64,000 bases of DNA from Phaeovulum molybdatiresistens. GTDB lineage: Bacteria > Pseudomonadota > Alphaproteobacteria > Rhodobacterales > Rhodobacteraceae. Of the stretch, positions 27,123-40,651 are shown one piece after another (position 1 is the stretch's first letter; the number at the start of each line of letters is the position of its first letter). The position numbers and the translations under genes are program-made. Location: NCBI RefSeq assembly GCF_023544865.1, contig NZ_JAMJFX010000002.1, positions 1 to 64,000 of the forward strand, written 5' to 3'. The notes under the pieces are model-generated. The model had not been told where the DNA came from. It saw only the letters and a list, made by a program, of their open reading frames with translations, and did not search any database.

Positions 27123-27584
27123 ATGAGCCAACCCGCCCCCTATACCGAGGCCGATCTGGGCCTGATCAAGCGCATCATCCCGCATCGCTATCCGTTCCTG
27201 TTCATCGACAAGGTGCGCGATATCGTCCCCTTCAAGGGCGCGGTCGGGATCAAGAACGTCACCTGCAACGAGCCGCATTTCCAAGGCCATTTCCCGGAAA
27301 TGCCGATCATGCCGGGCGTCACCATCGTCGAGGCGATGGCGCAGACTTCGGCCGTGGTGGTGGGCATCTCGCTTGACGTGATCGACAAGCCTCTTCTGAC
27401 CTATTTCATGGGGATTGATGCCTGCAAGTTCCGCCGCAAGGTGGTGCCGGGCGACGTGCTGGAGCTGCATGTTTCGGTCAAGCGCGGTGGCGGCAAGATC
27501 TGGAAATTCTACGGCGAGGCGATGGTCGAAGGCCAGCTGGCGGCGCAGGCGGAATTCACCGCGATGATGGACCTGCAGGGGTAA
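27123..27584 (+). CDS. fabZ: 3-hydroxyacyl-ACP dehydratase FabZ
   Basis: A 153-residue hot-dog-fold dehydratase of type II fatty acid synthesis. The catalytic block [20 protein letters not shown] is intact (His and, one strand later, Glu in EAMAQTSA). Substrate-binding [14 protein letters not shown] opens the protein. ATG at 27123 follows GGAAGGA; the frame upstream is non-coding. In many proteobacteria lpxD lies between skp and fabZ; here it does not. Confidence 0.96.
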   Translation: MSQPAPYTEADLGLIKRIIPHRYPFLFIDKVRDIVPFKGAVGIKNVTCNEPHFQGHFPEMPIMPGVTIVEAMAQTSAVVVGISLDVIDKPLLTYFMGIDACKFRRKVVPGDVLELHVSVKRGGGKIWKFYGEAMVEGQLAAQAEFTAMMDLQG

Positions 27585-27587
27585 GCC

Positions 27588-28382
27588 ATGAGCATCGACC
27601 CCTCGGCGCAGGTCCACCCCTCCTCGGTGATCGAGGCGGGCGCGACGATCGGCCCCGGCTGCCGCATCGGCCCGTTCTGCCTGATCGGCCCCGAGGTGGT
27701 GTTGGGCGCGCGCGTCGAGGTGAAATCCCATGCCGTGATCACCGGCGCGACCGAGATCGGCGCGGATACGGTGATCTTTCCCTTCGCCTCGGTCGGGGAA
27801 ATCCCGCAGGACCTGAAATTCGGGGGCGAACGTACGAGGCTGGTGATCGGCCAGCGCAACCGCATCCGCGAACATGTGACCATCAACACCGGCACGGCGG
27901 GCGGCGGCGGGATCACCTCGATCGGGGATGATTGCCTGCTGATGGCGGGGGCGCATGTGGCGCATGACTGCCGTGTCGGCAACCACGTGATTCTGGTGAA
28001 CAATTCCGCCGTGGCCGGGCATTGCGTGATCGAGGATCAGGTGATCATCGGTGGCCTGTCGGGCGTGCATCAATGGGTGCGCATCGGGCGCGGGGCGATC
28101 ATTGGCGCGTTGTCGATGGTGACGGCTGACGTGATTCCGCATGCGCTGGTCGCGGGGCCGCGCGCGCAGCTGGAGGGGCTGAACCTTGTCGGGCTGAAGC
28201 GCCGCGGCGTGGCGCGCGCCGACATCACCGCGCTGCGCGATCTGTATATGGCGCTGTCCGAAGGCAACTTCCGCGACAGCGCGCGCCGCCTGTCCGAGGA
28301 TGGCGCCGAAAGCGAGATGGCGCGCGAAGTGCTGGATTTCATTCTGGGGCCGTCGGACCGGTCCTTCCTGACCCCGCGATGA
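27588..28382 (+). CDS. lpxA: UDP-N-acetylglucosamine acyltransferase LpxA
   Basis: A 264-residue left-handed beta-helix enzyme that performs the first acylation of lipid A. Hexapeptide repeats run through IDPSAQVHPSSVIEAGATIG and GPGCRIGPFCLIGPEVVLG. The catalytic His region is LLMAGAHVAHDCRVGNHV, and NNSAVAGHCVIEDQVIIGG follows. The C-terminal helical domain (ALRDLYMALSEGNFRDSARR) is present. Its stop overlaps the lpxI start. Confidence 0.96.
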   Translation: MSIDPSAQVHPSSVIEAGATIGPGCRIGPFCLIGPEVVLGARVEVKSHAVITGATEIGADTVIFPFASVGEIPQDLKFGGERTRLVIGQRNRIREHVTINTGTAGGGGITSIGDDCLLMAGAHVAHDCRVGNHVILVNNSAVAGHCVIEDQVIIGGLSGVHQWVRIGRGAIIGALSMVTADVIPHALVAGPRAQLEGLNLVGLKRRGVARADITALRDLYMALSEGNFRDSARRLSEDGAESEMAREVLDFILGPSDRSFLTPR

Positions 28383-29188
28383 GCGGCACGGCCCTGATCG
28401 CCGGCACCGGCGCGCTGCCCCGCCTGTTGGCCGCGGCAGCCCCCGGCATGCTGATCTGCGAGATGGAGGGTTTTCCCGCTGACATCCCCGGCGCCACGCC
28501 GCTGCGTTTTCGCGTCGAACGACTGGTGCCGTTTCTGGATGGGCTGGTCGATCAGGGCGTGACCCGCGTGGTCTTTGCCGGGGCCATGCGCCGCCCGCGG
28601 CTGGAGCCGGAACTGTTCGATCCCCGCACCGCAAGCCTTGTGCCGCGTCTGGTTGGCGCGATGCAGGCGGGCGATGATGCGACGCTGCGCGCGGTGATCG
28701 AGTTGTTCGAGGAATGGGGGCTGGCGGTCGTGGGCGCCGATCAGATCGCCCCTGATCTGGTGCCGGGGCCGGGCGTTCTGGCGGGCAACCCGGGGCCCGG
28801 GGATGCCAGCGATGCCGACCGCGCGGCGGCGATCGTCGCGGCCCTTGGCGCGGTCGATGTGGGGCAGGGCGCGGTGGTGGCGCAGGGGTTGTGCCTTGCG
28901 GTCGAATCCCTGCCCGGCACCGATGCGATGCTGGATTTCGCAGCCCTTCATCAGGGCCTGCGCCCCGATCCCGCGGGTGGGAAGGGCGTGTTCTACAAGG
29001 CGCCCAAGCCCGGGCAGGACCGCCGCATCGACCTGCCCGCGATCGGGCCGGAAACGGTGGCGCGTGCCGCCGCCGCGGGTCTTGCGGGCATTGCCTGGCA
29101 GGCGGGCGGGGTTCTGCTTCTGGACCGCGCCGCCACCATCGCCGCGGCCAATGACGCGGGTCTGTTCCTCTGGGCGCGCGAGCCATGA
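28379..29188 (+). CDS. lpxI: UDP-2,3-diacylglucosamine pyrophosphatase LpxI
   Basis: A 269-residue member of the DUF1009/LpxI family, the alphaproteobacterial replacement for LpxH in lipid A synthesis. Blocks seen: ALIAGTGALPRLLAAAAPG, RVVFAGAMRRPRLEPELFDP, GAVVVAQGLCLAVESLPGTD and KGVFYKAPKPGQDRRIDLPA, plus IGPETVARAAAAGLAGIAWQ. It overlaps lpxA and lpxB by four bases each, so all three are translationally coupled. Confidence 0.93.
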   Translation: MSGTALIAGTGALPRLLAAAAPGMLICEMEGFPADIPGATPLRFRVERLVPFLDGLVDQGVTRVVFAGAMRRPRLEPELFDPRTASLVPRLVGAMQAGDDATLRAVIELFEEWGLAVVGADQIAPDLVPGPGVLAGNPGPGDASDADRAAAIVAALGAVDVGQGAVVAQGLCLAVESLPGTDAMLDFAALHQGLRPDPAGGKGVFYKAPKPGQDRRIDLPAIGPETVARAAAAGLAGIAWQAGGVLLLDRAATIAAANDAGLFLWAREP

Positions 29189-30327
29189 GGCTGTTCCTGA
29201 TCGCCGGCGAGCCTTCGGGCGACAAGCTGGGCGCGGCCCTGATGGCGGGGCTGAAACAGCTGGCCCCTGGCGTCGAATTCCACGGCATCGGCGGCCCCCT
29301 GATGGAGGCCGAGGGCCTGACAAGCCGCTTCCCGATGGAGGAACTGTCGGTCATGGGTCTGTGGGAGGTCTTGCCGAAATACCGCCACCTGAAACGCCGG
29401 ATCGCCGAAACCGCACAGGCGGTCACCGATTTGGCGCCCGATGCGCTGATCACCATCGACAGCCCCGATTTTACCTTGCGCGTCGCGCGGCTGGCGCGGG
29501 CGACGCGGCCCGAATTGCGTACGATCCATTACGTCGCGCCCTCGGTCTGGGCCTGGCGACCGGGGCGTGCGGCGAAGATGGCCGAGGTCATCGACCATGT
29601 GTTGGCGTTGCTGCCGTTCGAGCCGCCCTATATGCGGGCCGCCGGGATGAGCTGCGATTTCGTGGGCCACCCGGTCGTGGCCGAGCCGCGCGCCACCAGG
29701 GCCGAGGCTGATGCCTTCCGCGAAACCCACATGATCGGCCCTGATCAGCCGCTGGTCCTGTGCCTGCCCGGATCGCGCGCGGGCGAGGTCAAGCGCCTGG
29801 GCCCCCGCTTTGATGAGGCGTTGATGCGGCTGCGCGACCGCGAACCGGGGCTGCGCGTGGTGCTGCCCACGGTGCGCGGGGTTGCCCCGATGGTGCGGGC
29901 CATGGCCGCACGCTGGCCGGTCGCGCCCATCGTGGTGGAAGAGGCCGCCGACAAGCGCGCGGCCTTTGCCGCCGCCGATCTGGCGCTGGCGGCCTCGGGC
30001 ACGGTCAGCCTGGAACTCGCGGCGAACCGAACGCCGATGGTCATCGCCTATGACATGGCCCCGCTGAGCCGCTTTCTGATCGGGCGGCTGTTGCGGGTGG
30101 ATACGGTGACGCTGGTCAATCTTGTGTCTGAAACCCGCGCCATCCCCGAGTTTCTGGGCCGCGCCTGCCGGCCCGGTGCGATTTCCCAGGCGCTTCTGAA
30201 CCTGTTGGAACGGCCCGAGGCGCGGGCCGCGCAACTGGCCGCGATGGAGGTGACGATGCAGCGGCTGGGCGAGGGGGGAGATCCCCCCGGCCTGCGGGCG
30301 GCGCGATCGGTCCTGAACGCGCTCTGA
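29185..30327 (+). CDS. lpxB: Lipid-A-disaccharide synthase
   Basis: A 380-residue GT-B glycosyltransferase (family GT19) joining UDP-diacylglucosamine and lipid X. Conserved stretches: LIAGEPSGDKLGAALM, HGIGGPLMEAEGL, ELSVMGLWEVLPKY, DSPDFTLRVARLAR, YVAPSVWAWRPGRAAKM, FVGHPVV, LCLPGSRAGEVKRLGP and ALAASGTVSLELAANRTPMV. It is the last gene of the envelope cluster and is followed by an element copy. Confidence 0.96.
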   Translation: MRLFLIAGEPSGDKLGAALMAGLKQLAPGVEFHGIGGPLMEAEGLTSRFPMEELSVMGLWEVLPKYRHLKRRIAETAQAVTDLAPDALITIDSPDFTLRVARLARATRPELRTIHYVAPSVWAWRPGRAAKMAEVIDHVLALLPFEPPYMRAAGMSCDFVGHPVVAEPRATRAEADAFRETHMIGPDQPLVLCLPGSRAGEVKRLGPRFDEALMRLRDREPGLRVVLPTVRGVAPMVRAMAARWPVAPIVVEEAADKRAAFAAADLALAASGTVSLELAANRTPMVIAYDMAPLSRFLIGRLLRVDTVTLVNLVSETRAIPEFLGRACRPGAISQALLNLLERPEARAAQLAAMEVTMQRLGEGGDPPGLRAARSVLNAL

Positions 30328-30377
30328 CCCCTTCGGCTTTGTCCAAATATCCCGGGGGTCCGGGGGCAGCGCCCCCG
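30328..30377 (+). repeat. Palindromic element copy F1, after lpxB
   Basis: CTTCGGCTTTGTCCAAATAT followed by CCCGGGGGTCC and the hairpin GGGGGCAGCGCCCCC (30362-30376). It differs by one base in the first 20 from the copy found inside the hydrolase gene at 5888-5938. It begins immediately after the lpxB stop. Confidence 0.82.
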
Positions 30378-30378
30378 G

Positions 30379-30549
30379 CGCTGGAACAGGCGGAGAGGCG
30401 GGGGGGGGGGCCCCCCCCCCCCCCCCCGGTGTTTGCCCCAAAGAAAGGGGAACGGCGGCGGAAGGGACCGCCCCGCCCCCTCTTGGTTTCCAAAACTCGG
30501 GGGGGGGGGGGGGCCCCCCCCCCCCCCCCGCTGGAACAGGCGGAGAGGC
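30379..30549. repeat. Duplicated 21-bp sequence flanking two poly-G/poly-C palindromes
   Basis: GCTGGAACAGGCGGAGAGGC, with one further shared base on its left, occurs at 30379-30399 and again at 30529-30549, 150 bases apart. Between the copies lie two homopolymer palindromes: 11 G then 17 C (30400-30427), and 15 G then 16 C (30499-30529). The 70 bases between the palindromes show no gene. Such perfect G(n)C(n) runs are very rare in natural DNA and could be a sequencing or assembly artefact at a hairpin. Confidence 0.75.
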
Positions 30550-30597
30550 CGGGGGCGCTGCCCCCGAACCCCCGGAGTATTTCAGCCAAGAAGAAGG
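30550..30597 (-). repeat. Palindromic element copy F2, after mnmA
   Basis: On the minus strand CTTCTTGGCTGAAATACTCC runs into GGGGGTTCGGGGGC and the hairpin GGGGGCAGCGCCCCC. It directly follows the mnmA stop and mirrors copy F1 after lpxB, so the convergent junction carries one half-element for each gene. Confidence 0.78.
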
Positions 30598-30598
30598 A

Positions 30599-31738
30599 TC
30601 AGCGGCCTTTCCAGATCCAGCCACCGCCCAGGATGCGGCTGCCGCCGGTTTCGTAGAAGACGCAGGCCTGGCCGGGACTGACCCCTTCCTCGGGCGAGAG
30701 GAGTTCCACCTCGGCCTCGGTCGCCGAGATCGGGCGCAGGATCGCCTCGCGCGGGGGGCGGGTGGAGCGGACCTTGACGCTGACATGCCATTCCGGCTGG
30801 CTTTCGAAGGGCGCATCACCCAGCCAGTTGATCTCTCGCACCGGGATGATGCGGGTTGACAGCGCCTCTTTCGGGCCGACGATCACGCGGCGCGTTTCGG
30901 GGTCGAGTTTCACGACGTAAAGCGGATCCCCCAAGCCCCCGATTCCAAGGCCGCGGCGCTGGCCGATGGTGTAGTGGATCACGCCCCGGTGCTGGCCAAG
31001 AACATTTCCTTCCAGATCGACGATCTCGCCGGGGTCGGCCGCGCCGGGGCGCAGTTTTTCGATGACCGCGGCGTAGTTGCCGTTGGGGACAAAGCAGATG
31101 TCCTGGCTGTCGGGCTTGTCGGCCACGGCCAGCCCGTATTTCGCGGCCAGCGCCCGGGTTTCGGCCTTGGACGCCAGATGGCCGAGGGGGAAGCGCAGGA
31201 AAGCCAGCTGTTCGGGTGTGGTCGAGAACAGGAAATAGCTTTGGTCGCGGTTGGCATCGGCGGCGCAGTGCAGTTCGGGGCCATGCATGCCCATCTTGCG
31301 CTGGATGTAATGGCCGGTGGCCATGCAGTCGGCCTCAAGGTCCTTCGCGGTTTCCAGAAGGTCCTTGAACTTGACCCGCTCGTTGCAGCGGATGCAGGGC
31401 ACGGGCGTGGCACCCGCCAGATAGGCATCTGCGAATTCGTCGATCACCGCCTCGCGGAAGGTGTTTTCGTAATCCAGCACATAATGCGGGAAGCCCATGG
31501 CCTCGGCCACGCGGCGGGCATCGTGGATGTCCTGGCCCGCGCAGCAGGCGCCTTTTTTCGCCAGTGCCGCGCCGTGATCATAGAGCTGCAGCGTGACGCC
31601 GACCACGTCATAGCCTTCCTCGGCCAGCATCGCGGCCACGACCGAACTGTCGACGCCACCCGACATGGCGACGACGACGCGCGTATCTTGCGGGCGCTTG
31701 GGCAGGCCCAGCGAGTTGAGCGGCGAGTCCTTGGGCAT
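30599..31738 (-). CDS. mnmA: tRNA-specific 2-thiouridylase MnmA
   Basis: A 379-residue enzyme that thiolates U34 of tRNA-Lys, -Glu and -Gln. The PP-loop is [20 protein letters not shown]. The catalytic cysteine candidates lie in [16 protein letters not shown] and [13 protein letters not shown], and [19 protein letters not shown] is a family block. [10 protein letters not shown] marks the central domain, and the C-terminal beta-barrel ends [20 protein letters not shown]. Its N-terminus is slightly longer than in E. coli. Confidence 0.95.
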   Translation of the reverse strand: MPKDSPLNSLGLPKRPQDTRVVVAMSGGVDSSVVAAMLAEEGYDVVGVTLQLYDHGAALAKKGACCAGQDIHDARRVAEAMGFPHYVLDYENTFREAVIDEFADAYLAGATPVPCIRCNERVKFKDLLETAKDLEADCMATGHYIQRKMGMHGPELHCAADANRDQSYFLFSTTPEQLAFLRFPLGHLASKAETRALAAKYGLAVADKPDSQDICFVPNGNYAAVIEKLRPGAADPGEIVDLEGNVLGQHRGVIHYTIGQRRGLGIGGLGDPLYVVKLDPETRRVIVGPKEALSTRIIPVREINWLGDAPFESQPEWHVSVKVRSTRPPREAILRPISATEAEVELLSPEEGVSPGQACVFYETGGSRILGGGWIWKGR

Positions 31739-31864
31739 TGCTAATGGTCCTTTAACCAGACCCGCAGGAATATAGGAAAATGCGAGGCAGTCTCAACCCC
31801 GCGTTTCACCGCGCGTTAAGATGACGCGCGCATCCTTGCCCCATCTAGTCGAAGGGGTGTGCCC

Positions 31865-32143
31865 ATGTATCTGAAGAAAGTTGACGGCCCGCGCGCCGTC
31901 ACGTTGCCCGATGGCACGATTCTGACCCGCGCCGATCTGCCGCCCGCCGAAACCCGGCGCTGGGTGGCCAGCCGCAAGGCGATTGTGGTGCGTGCGGTTA
32001 CCTACGGTCTGATTCCCCTCAGCGAAGTGCTGGAACGTTATGCGCTTTCGGAGGAGGAATTCTCGATCTGGTCCGAAGCGGTCGAAAAGCACGGTGTTGC
32101 GGGGCTGAAAGTGACGGCAATTCAGAAATACAGACAACTTTAG
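31865..32143 (+). CDS. sciP: SciP-type CtrA inhibitor (DUF1153)
   Basis: A 92-residue helix-turn-helix protein. MYLKKVDGPRAVTLPDGTIL followed by TRADLPPAETRRWVASRKA and VVRAVTYGLIPLSEVLERYA matches the SciP family, which in Caulobacter binds CtrA and blocks transcription of CtrA targets. A GTG at 31859 lies two codons upstream, but the ATG at 31865 has AAGGGG at good spacing. The gene lies 94 bases upstream of ctrA on the same strand, placing regulator and inhibitor together. Confidence 0.88.
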   Translation: MYLKKVDGPRAVTLPDGTILTRADLPPAETRRWVASRKAIVVRAVTYGLIPLSEVLERYALSEEEFSIWSEAVEKHGVAGLKVTAIQKYRQL

Positions 32144-32237
32144 GTTGAAAGCCGTGAAGAACATGCGACAGTAACGGGTAATTAACCAGTTGATGCAAAT
32201 CTGGCGCTGACCAGAAGATTAATGCGGAGAACCCGAG

Positions 32238-37239
<5,002 letters not shown>

Positions 37240-37245
37240 CGATTT

Positions 37246-37270
37246 GTTCTCATAAGTTCTTAAAAAGTTC
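37246..37270. promoter_or_regulatory. LexA-type (SOS) operator, GTTC-N7-GTTC
   Basis: Three GTTC words occur in direct orientation at 37246-37249, 37256-37259 and 37267-37270. The last pair is spaced exactly seven bases (GTTCTTAAAAAGTTC), which is the LexA box described for Rhodobacter-type alphaproteobacteria. The first pair is spaced six. The cluster lies in an AT-rich gap about 60 bases upstream of the small gene at 37330, where a promoter would be. Confidence 0.7.
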
Positions 37271-37329
37271 TTTACAGGCGCGGGAAAAAATGAGAACAAA
37301 ATAGCAACAACAGATCAGAGGAGACCATG

Positions 37330-37452
37330 ATGGCCACCGAAATCCGTTCCGCCCTGTCGCGCAGTGCCGATACCCTGGTGCTGGATGCGCTTGGCGCGCT
37401 GTCGCTGATTGTGATGCTGGTCGTGGGCTTGCACCTGCCCAGCTTTTTCTGA
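37330..37452 (+). CDS. 40-residue membrane microprotein behind a LexA-type box
   Basis: ATG at 37330 (a second ATG sits one codon upstream at 37327) follows AGAGGAG by six bases. The frame encodes MATEIRSALSRSADTLVLDA, then LGALSLIVMLVVGLHLPSFF and TGA. The first half is a polar amphipathic helix and the second a single transmembrane helix. A strong rho-independent terminator lies about 70 bases downstream, so the gene is a monocistronic unit with its own SOS-type operator. By analogy with Caulobacter SidA, a tiny SOS-induced membrane inhibitor of division, it may be a checkpoint peptide. I see no clear sequence similarity to SidA, so the role is inference. Confidence 0.68.
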   Translation: MATEIRSALSRSADTLVLDALGALSLIVMLVVGLHLPSFF

Positions 37453-37524
37453 CCCGTTCCGACCCGTTTGCCTCGCGCTTTCGGTCCTGCCTGGGCCGCC
37501 TGTCCCCCAGAAAGCGCAGACTGT

Positions 37525-37563
37525 CCGCCGCCATCCTTGCGATGCGCGGCGGCTCTTTTTTTT
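37525..37563 (+). terminator. Rho-independent terminator
   Basis: Stem CCGCCGC (37525-37531) pairs with GCGGCGG (37546-37552) across a 14-base loop and is followed by CTC and a run of eight or more T. It ends the small SOS-box gene on the plus strand. Confidence 0.8.
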
Positions 37564-37573
37564 GGGGGGGAGG

Positions 37574-38008
37574 TCAGGCCAGCGAGGCCAGTGCCGCAAG
37601 CGTGGCGTCGGGCGCCAACAGGATCGAGGCGTGGCGGTTGGCATAGTCGCGCGCGGGGCGCAGCGCCTCATAGCCGTCAAAGGGCGGCTGGGGGGTGGGG
37701 CCTGCCTCTTTCAGCATCGTGGCCAATTCATCGCGCAGCCGGGCCACCTGCTCGGGCGTGCAGCCCACGACCGCCGCGCCAAAGATCGCGGCCGAGGCCT
37801 GACCCAGCGCGCAGGCCCGCACCTCTTGCGCGTAATCGGCGATGCGGCCGCCCTCCAGCACCAGATCGACGGTCACCACCGACCCGCACAGCGGCGCGCG
37901 CTTGGTGGCGCTGTGCGTGGGCGCGGGCAGGCGGCCCAGATGCGGAACATCCGCCGCCAGTGCCAGGATGCGCTGCGAATATAGCTTGATGAGGTCGCCG
38001 TCGCTCAT
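37574..38008 (-). CDS. IscU/SufU-like Fe-S scaffold protein
   Basis: A 144-residue protein with the NifU/IscU N-domain layout: three cysteines at C41 (RAPLCGSVVTVDLVLEGGRI), C66 (EVRACALGQASAAIF) and C83 (VVGCTPEQV), the usual cluster-ligand positions. It lacks the LPPVK chaperone-binding motif of true IscU, as in SufU-type scaffolds. It could assemble or transfer Fe-S clusters. It lies far from the suf operon at the right end and is divergent from hisI. Confidence 0.8.
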   Translation of the reverse strand: MSDGDLIKLYSQRILALAADVPHLGRLPAPTHSATKRAPLCGSVVTVDLVLEGGRIADYAQEVRACALGQASAAIFGAAVVGCTPEQVARLRDELATMLKEAGPTPQPPFDGYEALRPARDYANRHASILLAPDATLAALASLA

Positions 38009-38069
38009 GTCTTTTCCCCGGTGCATGCCCGCGTTAGATAATCCCGATGACCGCACAAGGAAAGACGTG

Positions 38070-38426
38070 ATGACCTTTGATCCCGCCACGCTGAAATTCG
38101 ACGCCCAGGGCCTGATCCCGGCGATCGCGCAGGATGCCGTTTCGGGCGAGGTGCTGATGATGGCCTGGATGAATGCCGAAAGCATCGCGCGCACACTGGC
38201 CACGGGCCGCGTCACCTATTGGTCGCGCTCGCGTCAAGCGTTCTGGGCCAAGGGCGAAAGTTCCGGCCATGTGCAGACGCTGCGCGAGATGCGCATCGAC
38301 TGCGACCGCGATTGCCTGCTGCTGTTGGTGCATCAGGAAGGCCCGGCGTGCCACACCAACCGCCGGTCGTGCTTTTACACCGCCCTGCGCGCCGGCGAAG
38401 AGGTCGAGATCCTGAAACCCCTTTAA
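38070..38426 (+). CDS. hisI: Phosphoribosyl-AMP cyclohydrolase
   Basis: A 118-residue enzyme that opens the purine ring in histidine synthesis. The metal-binding and active-site motifs are complete: VLMMAWMNAESIARTLATGR, YWSRSRQAFWAKGESSGH, and DCDRDCLLLLVHQEGPACHT with the zinc cysteines, ending RRSCFYTALR. The stand-alone form has no HisE fusion. ATG at 38070 follows AAGG. Its end overlaps the convergent gluQ end by four bases. Confidence 0.95.
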   Translation: MTFDPATLKFDAQGLIPAIAQDAVSGEVLMMAWMNAESIARTLATGRVTYWSRSRQAFWAKGESSGHVQTLREMRIDCDRDCLLLLVHQEGPACHTNRRSCFYTALRAGEEVEILKPL

Positions 38427-39277
38427 GGCGCCGTCACCGGCAGGCCGACCATCCGCCGGATGTCTTGCGGCGTGGCGCCTTCGGCGCGATAGGCGGCAAT
38501 CGCCCGCGCATCGTCGCGCTTGGCCAGTCGCTTGCCATTCTCATCCCGAATAAGCCTGTGGTGGTGGTAGGTTGGCGTTGGAAGGTGAAGTAGCTTCTGA
38601 AGCACGACGTGGATCTGTGTCGCCTCGAACAGATCGGCGCCGCGCACCACATGCGTCACCCCCTGCGCGGCATCATCCAGCACCACCGACAGATGATAGG
38701 ATGTCCCCATGTCACGCCGCGCCAGCACGACATCGCCGACGCGGGTGATCAGCGCCGCGGGCGTCACACGGACAAGCCCCGCGTGATCCGGCCCGGTTTC
38801 CAGGAATTCAACCGGTTCCGTGGCGGCCCGGGCCATGTCCAGCCGTAGCGGCGCATCGGGTAGCGGTTGCCCCGGTCGGCGTCGGCCCGTTTGCCGGCAG
38901 GTGCCGGGATAGACGATGCCATCGGGACCAAGCGTGACACCTTCCTGCGGGGCGGCGGCGGCGGCCTCTATATCGCGGCGGCTGCAGGAACAGGCATAGA
39001 TCAGATCGCGTTTCCAAAGATCGTCAAGGGCTTGGCGATAGATGTTCAGGCGATCGGACTGGCGCATCACGGGCTCTTCCCAGCGCAGCCCCAACCAGTG
39101 CAGATCGTCATAAATCTGCGCTTCCCACTGCGCGCGGGCGCGGCTTTGGTCGATATCCTCGATCCGCAGCAGAAACCGGCCGCCCGCTGCCCGGGCCATG
39201 TCATGGGCCAGCATCGCACTATAGGCATGGCCCAGATGCAGCGGCCCCGTGGGCGAAGGCGCGAACCGCGTGATCAC
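38423..39277 (-). CDS. gluQ: Glutamyl-Q tRNA(Asp) synthetase
   Basis: A 284-residue relative of the GluRS catalytic domain that attaches glutamate to queuosine-34 of tRNA-Asp. The HIGH-like signature is RFAPSPTGPLHLGHAYSA. Zinc cysteines occur in YACSCSRRD and YPGTCRQ, and the KMSKS counterpart is KRLAKRDDARA. There is no anticodon-binding domain, as expected. The longer frame from 39379 invades trmFO; the GTG at 39277 directly precedes ITRFAPS and follows the trmFO stop by one base, so it is taken as the start. Confidence 0.92.
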   Translation of the reverse strand: MITRFAPSPTGPLHLGHAYSAMLAHDMARAAGGRFLLRIEDIDQSRARAQWEAQIYDDLHWLGLRWEEPVMRQSDRLNIYRQALDDLWKRDLIYACSCSRRDIEAAAAAPQEGVTLGPDGIVYPGTCRQTGRRRPGQPLPDAPLRLDMARAATEPVEFLETGPDHAGLVRVTPAALITRVGDVVLARRDMGTSYHLSVVLDDAAQGVTHVVRGADLFEATQIHVVLQKLLHLPTPTYHHHRLIRDENGKRLAKRDDARAIAAYRAEGATPQDIRRMVGLPVTAP

Positions 39278-39278
39278 C

Positions 39279-40616
39279 TTAGCCTTGTTCCGCAAGCCAT
39301 TGGGAAAAAGACTCTTTCGCACGGTCGGTGTAGGCCTTGTAACGATCCTTCCGGCCCCGGCGTCCGCCCTTGGCATCAATCGGCGGGAACAGGCCGAAGT
39401 TCACATTCATCGGCTGGAAGGTCTTGGCCTCGGCGCCGCCGGTGATGTGGTGGACCAGGCTGCCCATCGCGGTTTCGGGCGGCGGCGGCGCCAAATCGCG
39501 CCCCTGAATCGCGGCGGCGGCCATGCGGCCCGCCAGCAGGCCCATCGCGGCGCTTTCGACATAGCCTTCCACCCCGGTGATCTGTCCGGCAAAGCGGATG
39601 TTGGGCCGTGATTTCAGCCGCGTCCGGTCATCCAGAAGCCGGGGCGAGTTGATGAAGGTGTTGCGATGAATGCCGCCCAGACGCGCGAATGACGCGTTTT
39701 CAAGCCCCGGAATCATCCGGAAAACATGGGTTTGCGCGCCATACTTCATCTTGGTCTGGAAGCCTACGATATTATACAGCGTGCCCAATGCATTGTCGCG
39801 GCGCAACTGGACCACGGCATAGGGCTTGTTGGCCGGATCATGCGCATTGGTCAGCCCCACCGGCTTCATCGGACCGTGGCGCAGGGTTTCACGCCCGCGT
39901 TCGGCCATCACCTCGATCGGCAGGCAACCATCGAAATAGCCAGCAGTCTCACCCTCATGAAACTCGGTCTTTTCGGCGGCCAGAAGCGCATCGATGAACG
40001 CCTCATACTGATCGCGCGTCATCGGGCAGTTGATATAGGCGCGCTGTTCTTCCTCGGTCTCGCCCTTGTCATAGCGGCTCTGGCGCCAGGCGATGTCCAT
40101 GTCGATCGTCTCTGCATAGACGATCGGCGCGATCGCATCGAAAAACGCCAGGCTTTCGGCCCCGGTTTCGGCCCGGATGCTTTCGGCCAACGCCCCCGAG
40201 GTCAGCGGCCCGGTTGCAATGATCCAGTGGCCGTCGGCGGGAAGATCCGTAACCTCTTCATGTGAAAAAGAAATCCCGGGATGGGCGCGCAAGGCCGCCG
40301 TCACCGCTTCGGAAAAGGCGTCGCGGTCAACGGCCAGCGCGCCACCCGCCGGCAGCCGGTGCGCCTGCGCCATGCGCATCAGCAAGCCATCCGCCGCGCG
40401 CATTTCCCAGTGCAAAAGACCCACGGCGTTCCGCTCATCATCGTCCGATCGGAACGAATTCGAGCAGACCATTTCCGCGTAATTTCCCGTGCGATGCGCA
40501 AAGGTTTCCACCTTCGGGCGCATCTCGTGCAGAACGACGCGCACGCCCGCCTCGGCCGCCTGCCAGGCAGCCTCGGACCCGGCCATGCCGCCGCCGATGA
40601 TATGAAGCGTTTCCAT
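39279..40616 (-). CDS. trmFO: tRNA (uracil-54-C5)-methyltransferase TrmFO
   Basis: A 445-residue folate- and FAD-dependent enzyme forming m5U54 in tRNA. The dinucleotide-binding loop is [40 protein letters not shown] is a family block with a conserved Cys, [15 protein letters not shown] another, and the C-terminal half contains [20 protein letters not shown] and the [20 protein letters not shown] block. The TrmFO family is typical of alphaproteobacteria, which often use it instead of TrmA. Confidence 0.95.
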   Translation of the reverse strand: METLHIIGGGMAGSEAAWQAAEAGVRVVLHEMRPKVETFAHRTGNYAEMVCSNSFRSDDDERNAVGLLHWEMRAADGLLMRMAQAHRLPAGGALAVDRDAFSEAVTAALRAHPGISFSHEEVTDLPADGHWIIATGPLTSGALAESIRAETGAESLAFFDAIAPIVYAETIDMDIAWRQSRYDKGETEEEQRAYINCPMTRDQYEAFIDALLAAEKTEFHEGETAGYFDGCLPIEVMAERGRETLRHGPMKPVGLTNAHDPANKPYAVVQLRRDNALGTLYNIVGFQTKMKYGAQTHVFRMIPGLENASFARLGGIHRNTFINSPRLLDDRTRLKSRPNIRFAGQITGVEGYVESAAMGLLAGRMAAAAIQGRDLAPPPPETAMGSLVHHITGGAEAKTFQPMNVNFGLFPPIDAKGGRRGRKDRYKAYTDRAKESFSQWLAEQG

Positions 40617-40651
40617 GCCGGTTAGATAGCGCCCCGGTCCGATCTGCGCAA

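Noticed and set aside
27072-29456. 794-codon open frame on the minus strand
   Set aside because: It is antisense to fabZ, lpxA, lpxI and the start of lpxB and has no recognisable domain.
30379-30549. CRISPR-like repeat
   Set aside because: There are only two copies of a 21-base sequence 150 bases apart, separated by homopolymers, with no spacer pattern and no cas genes.
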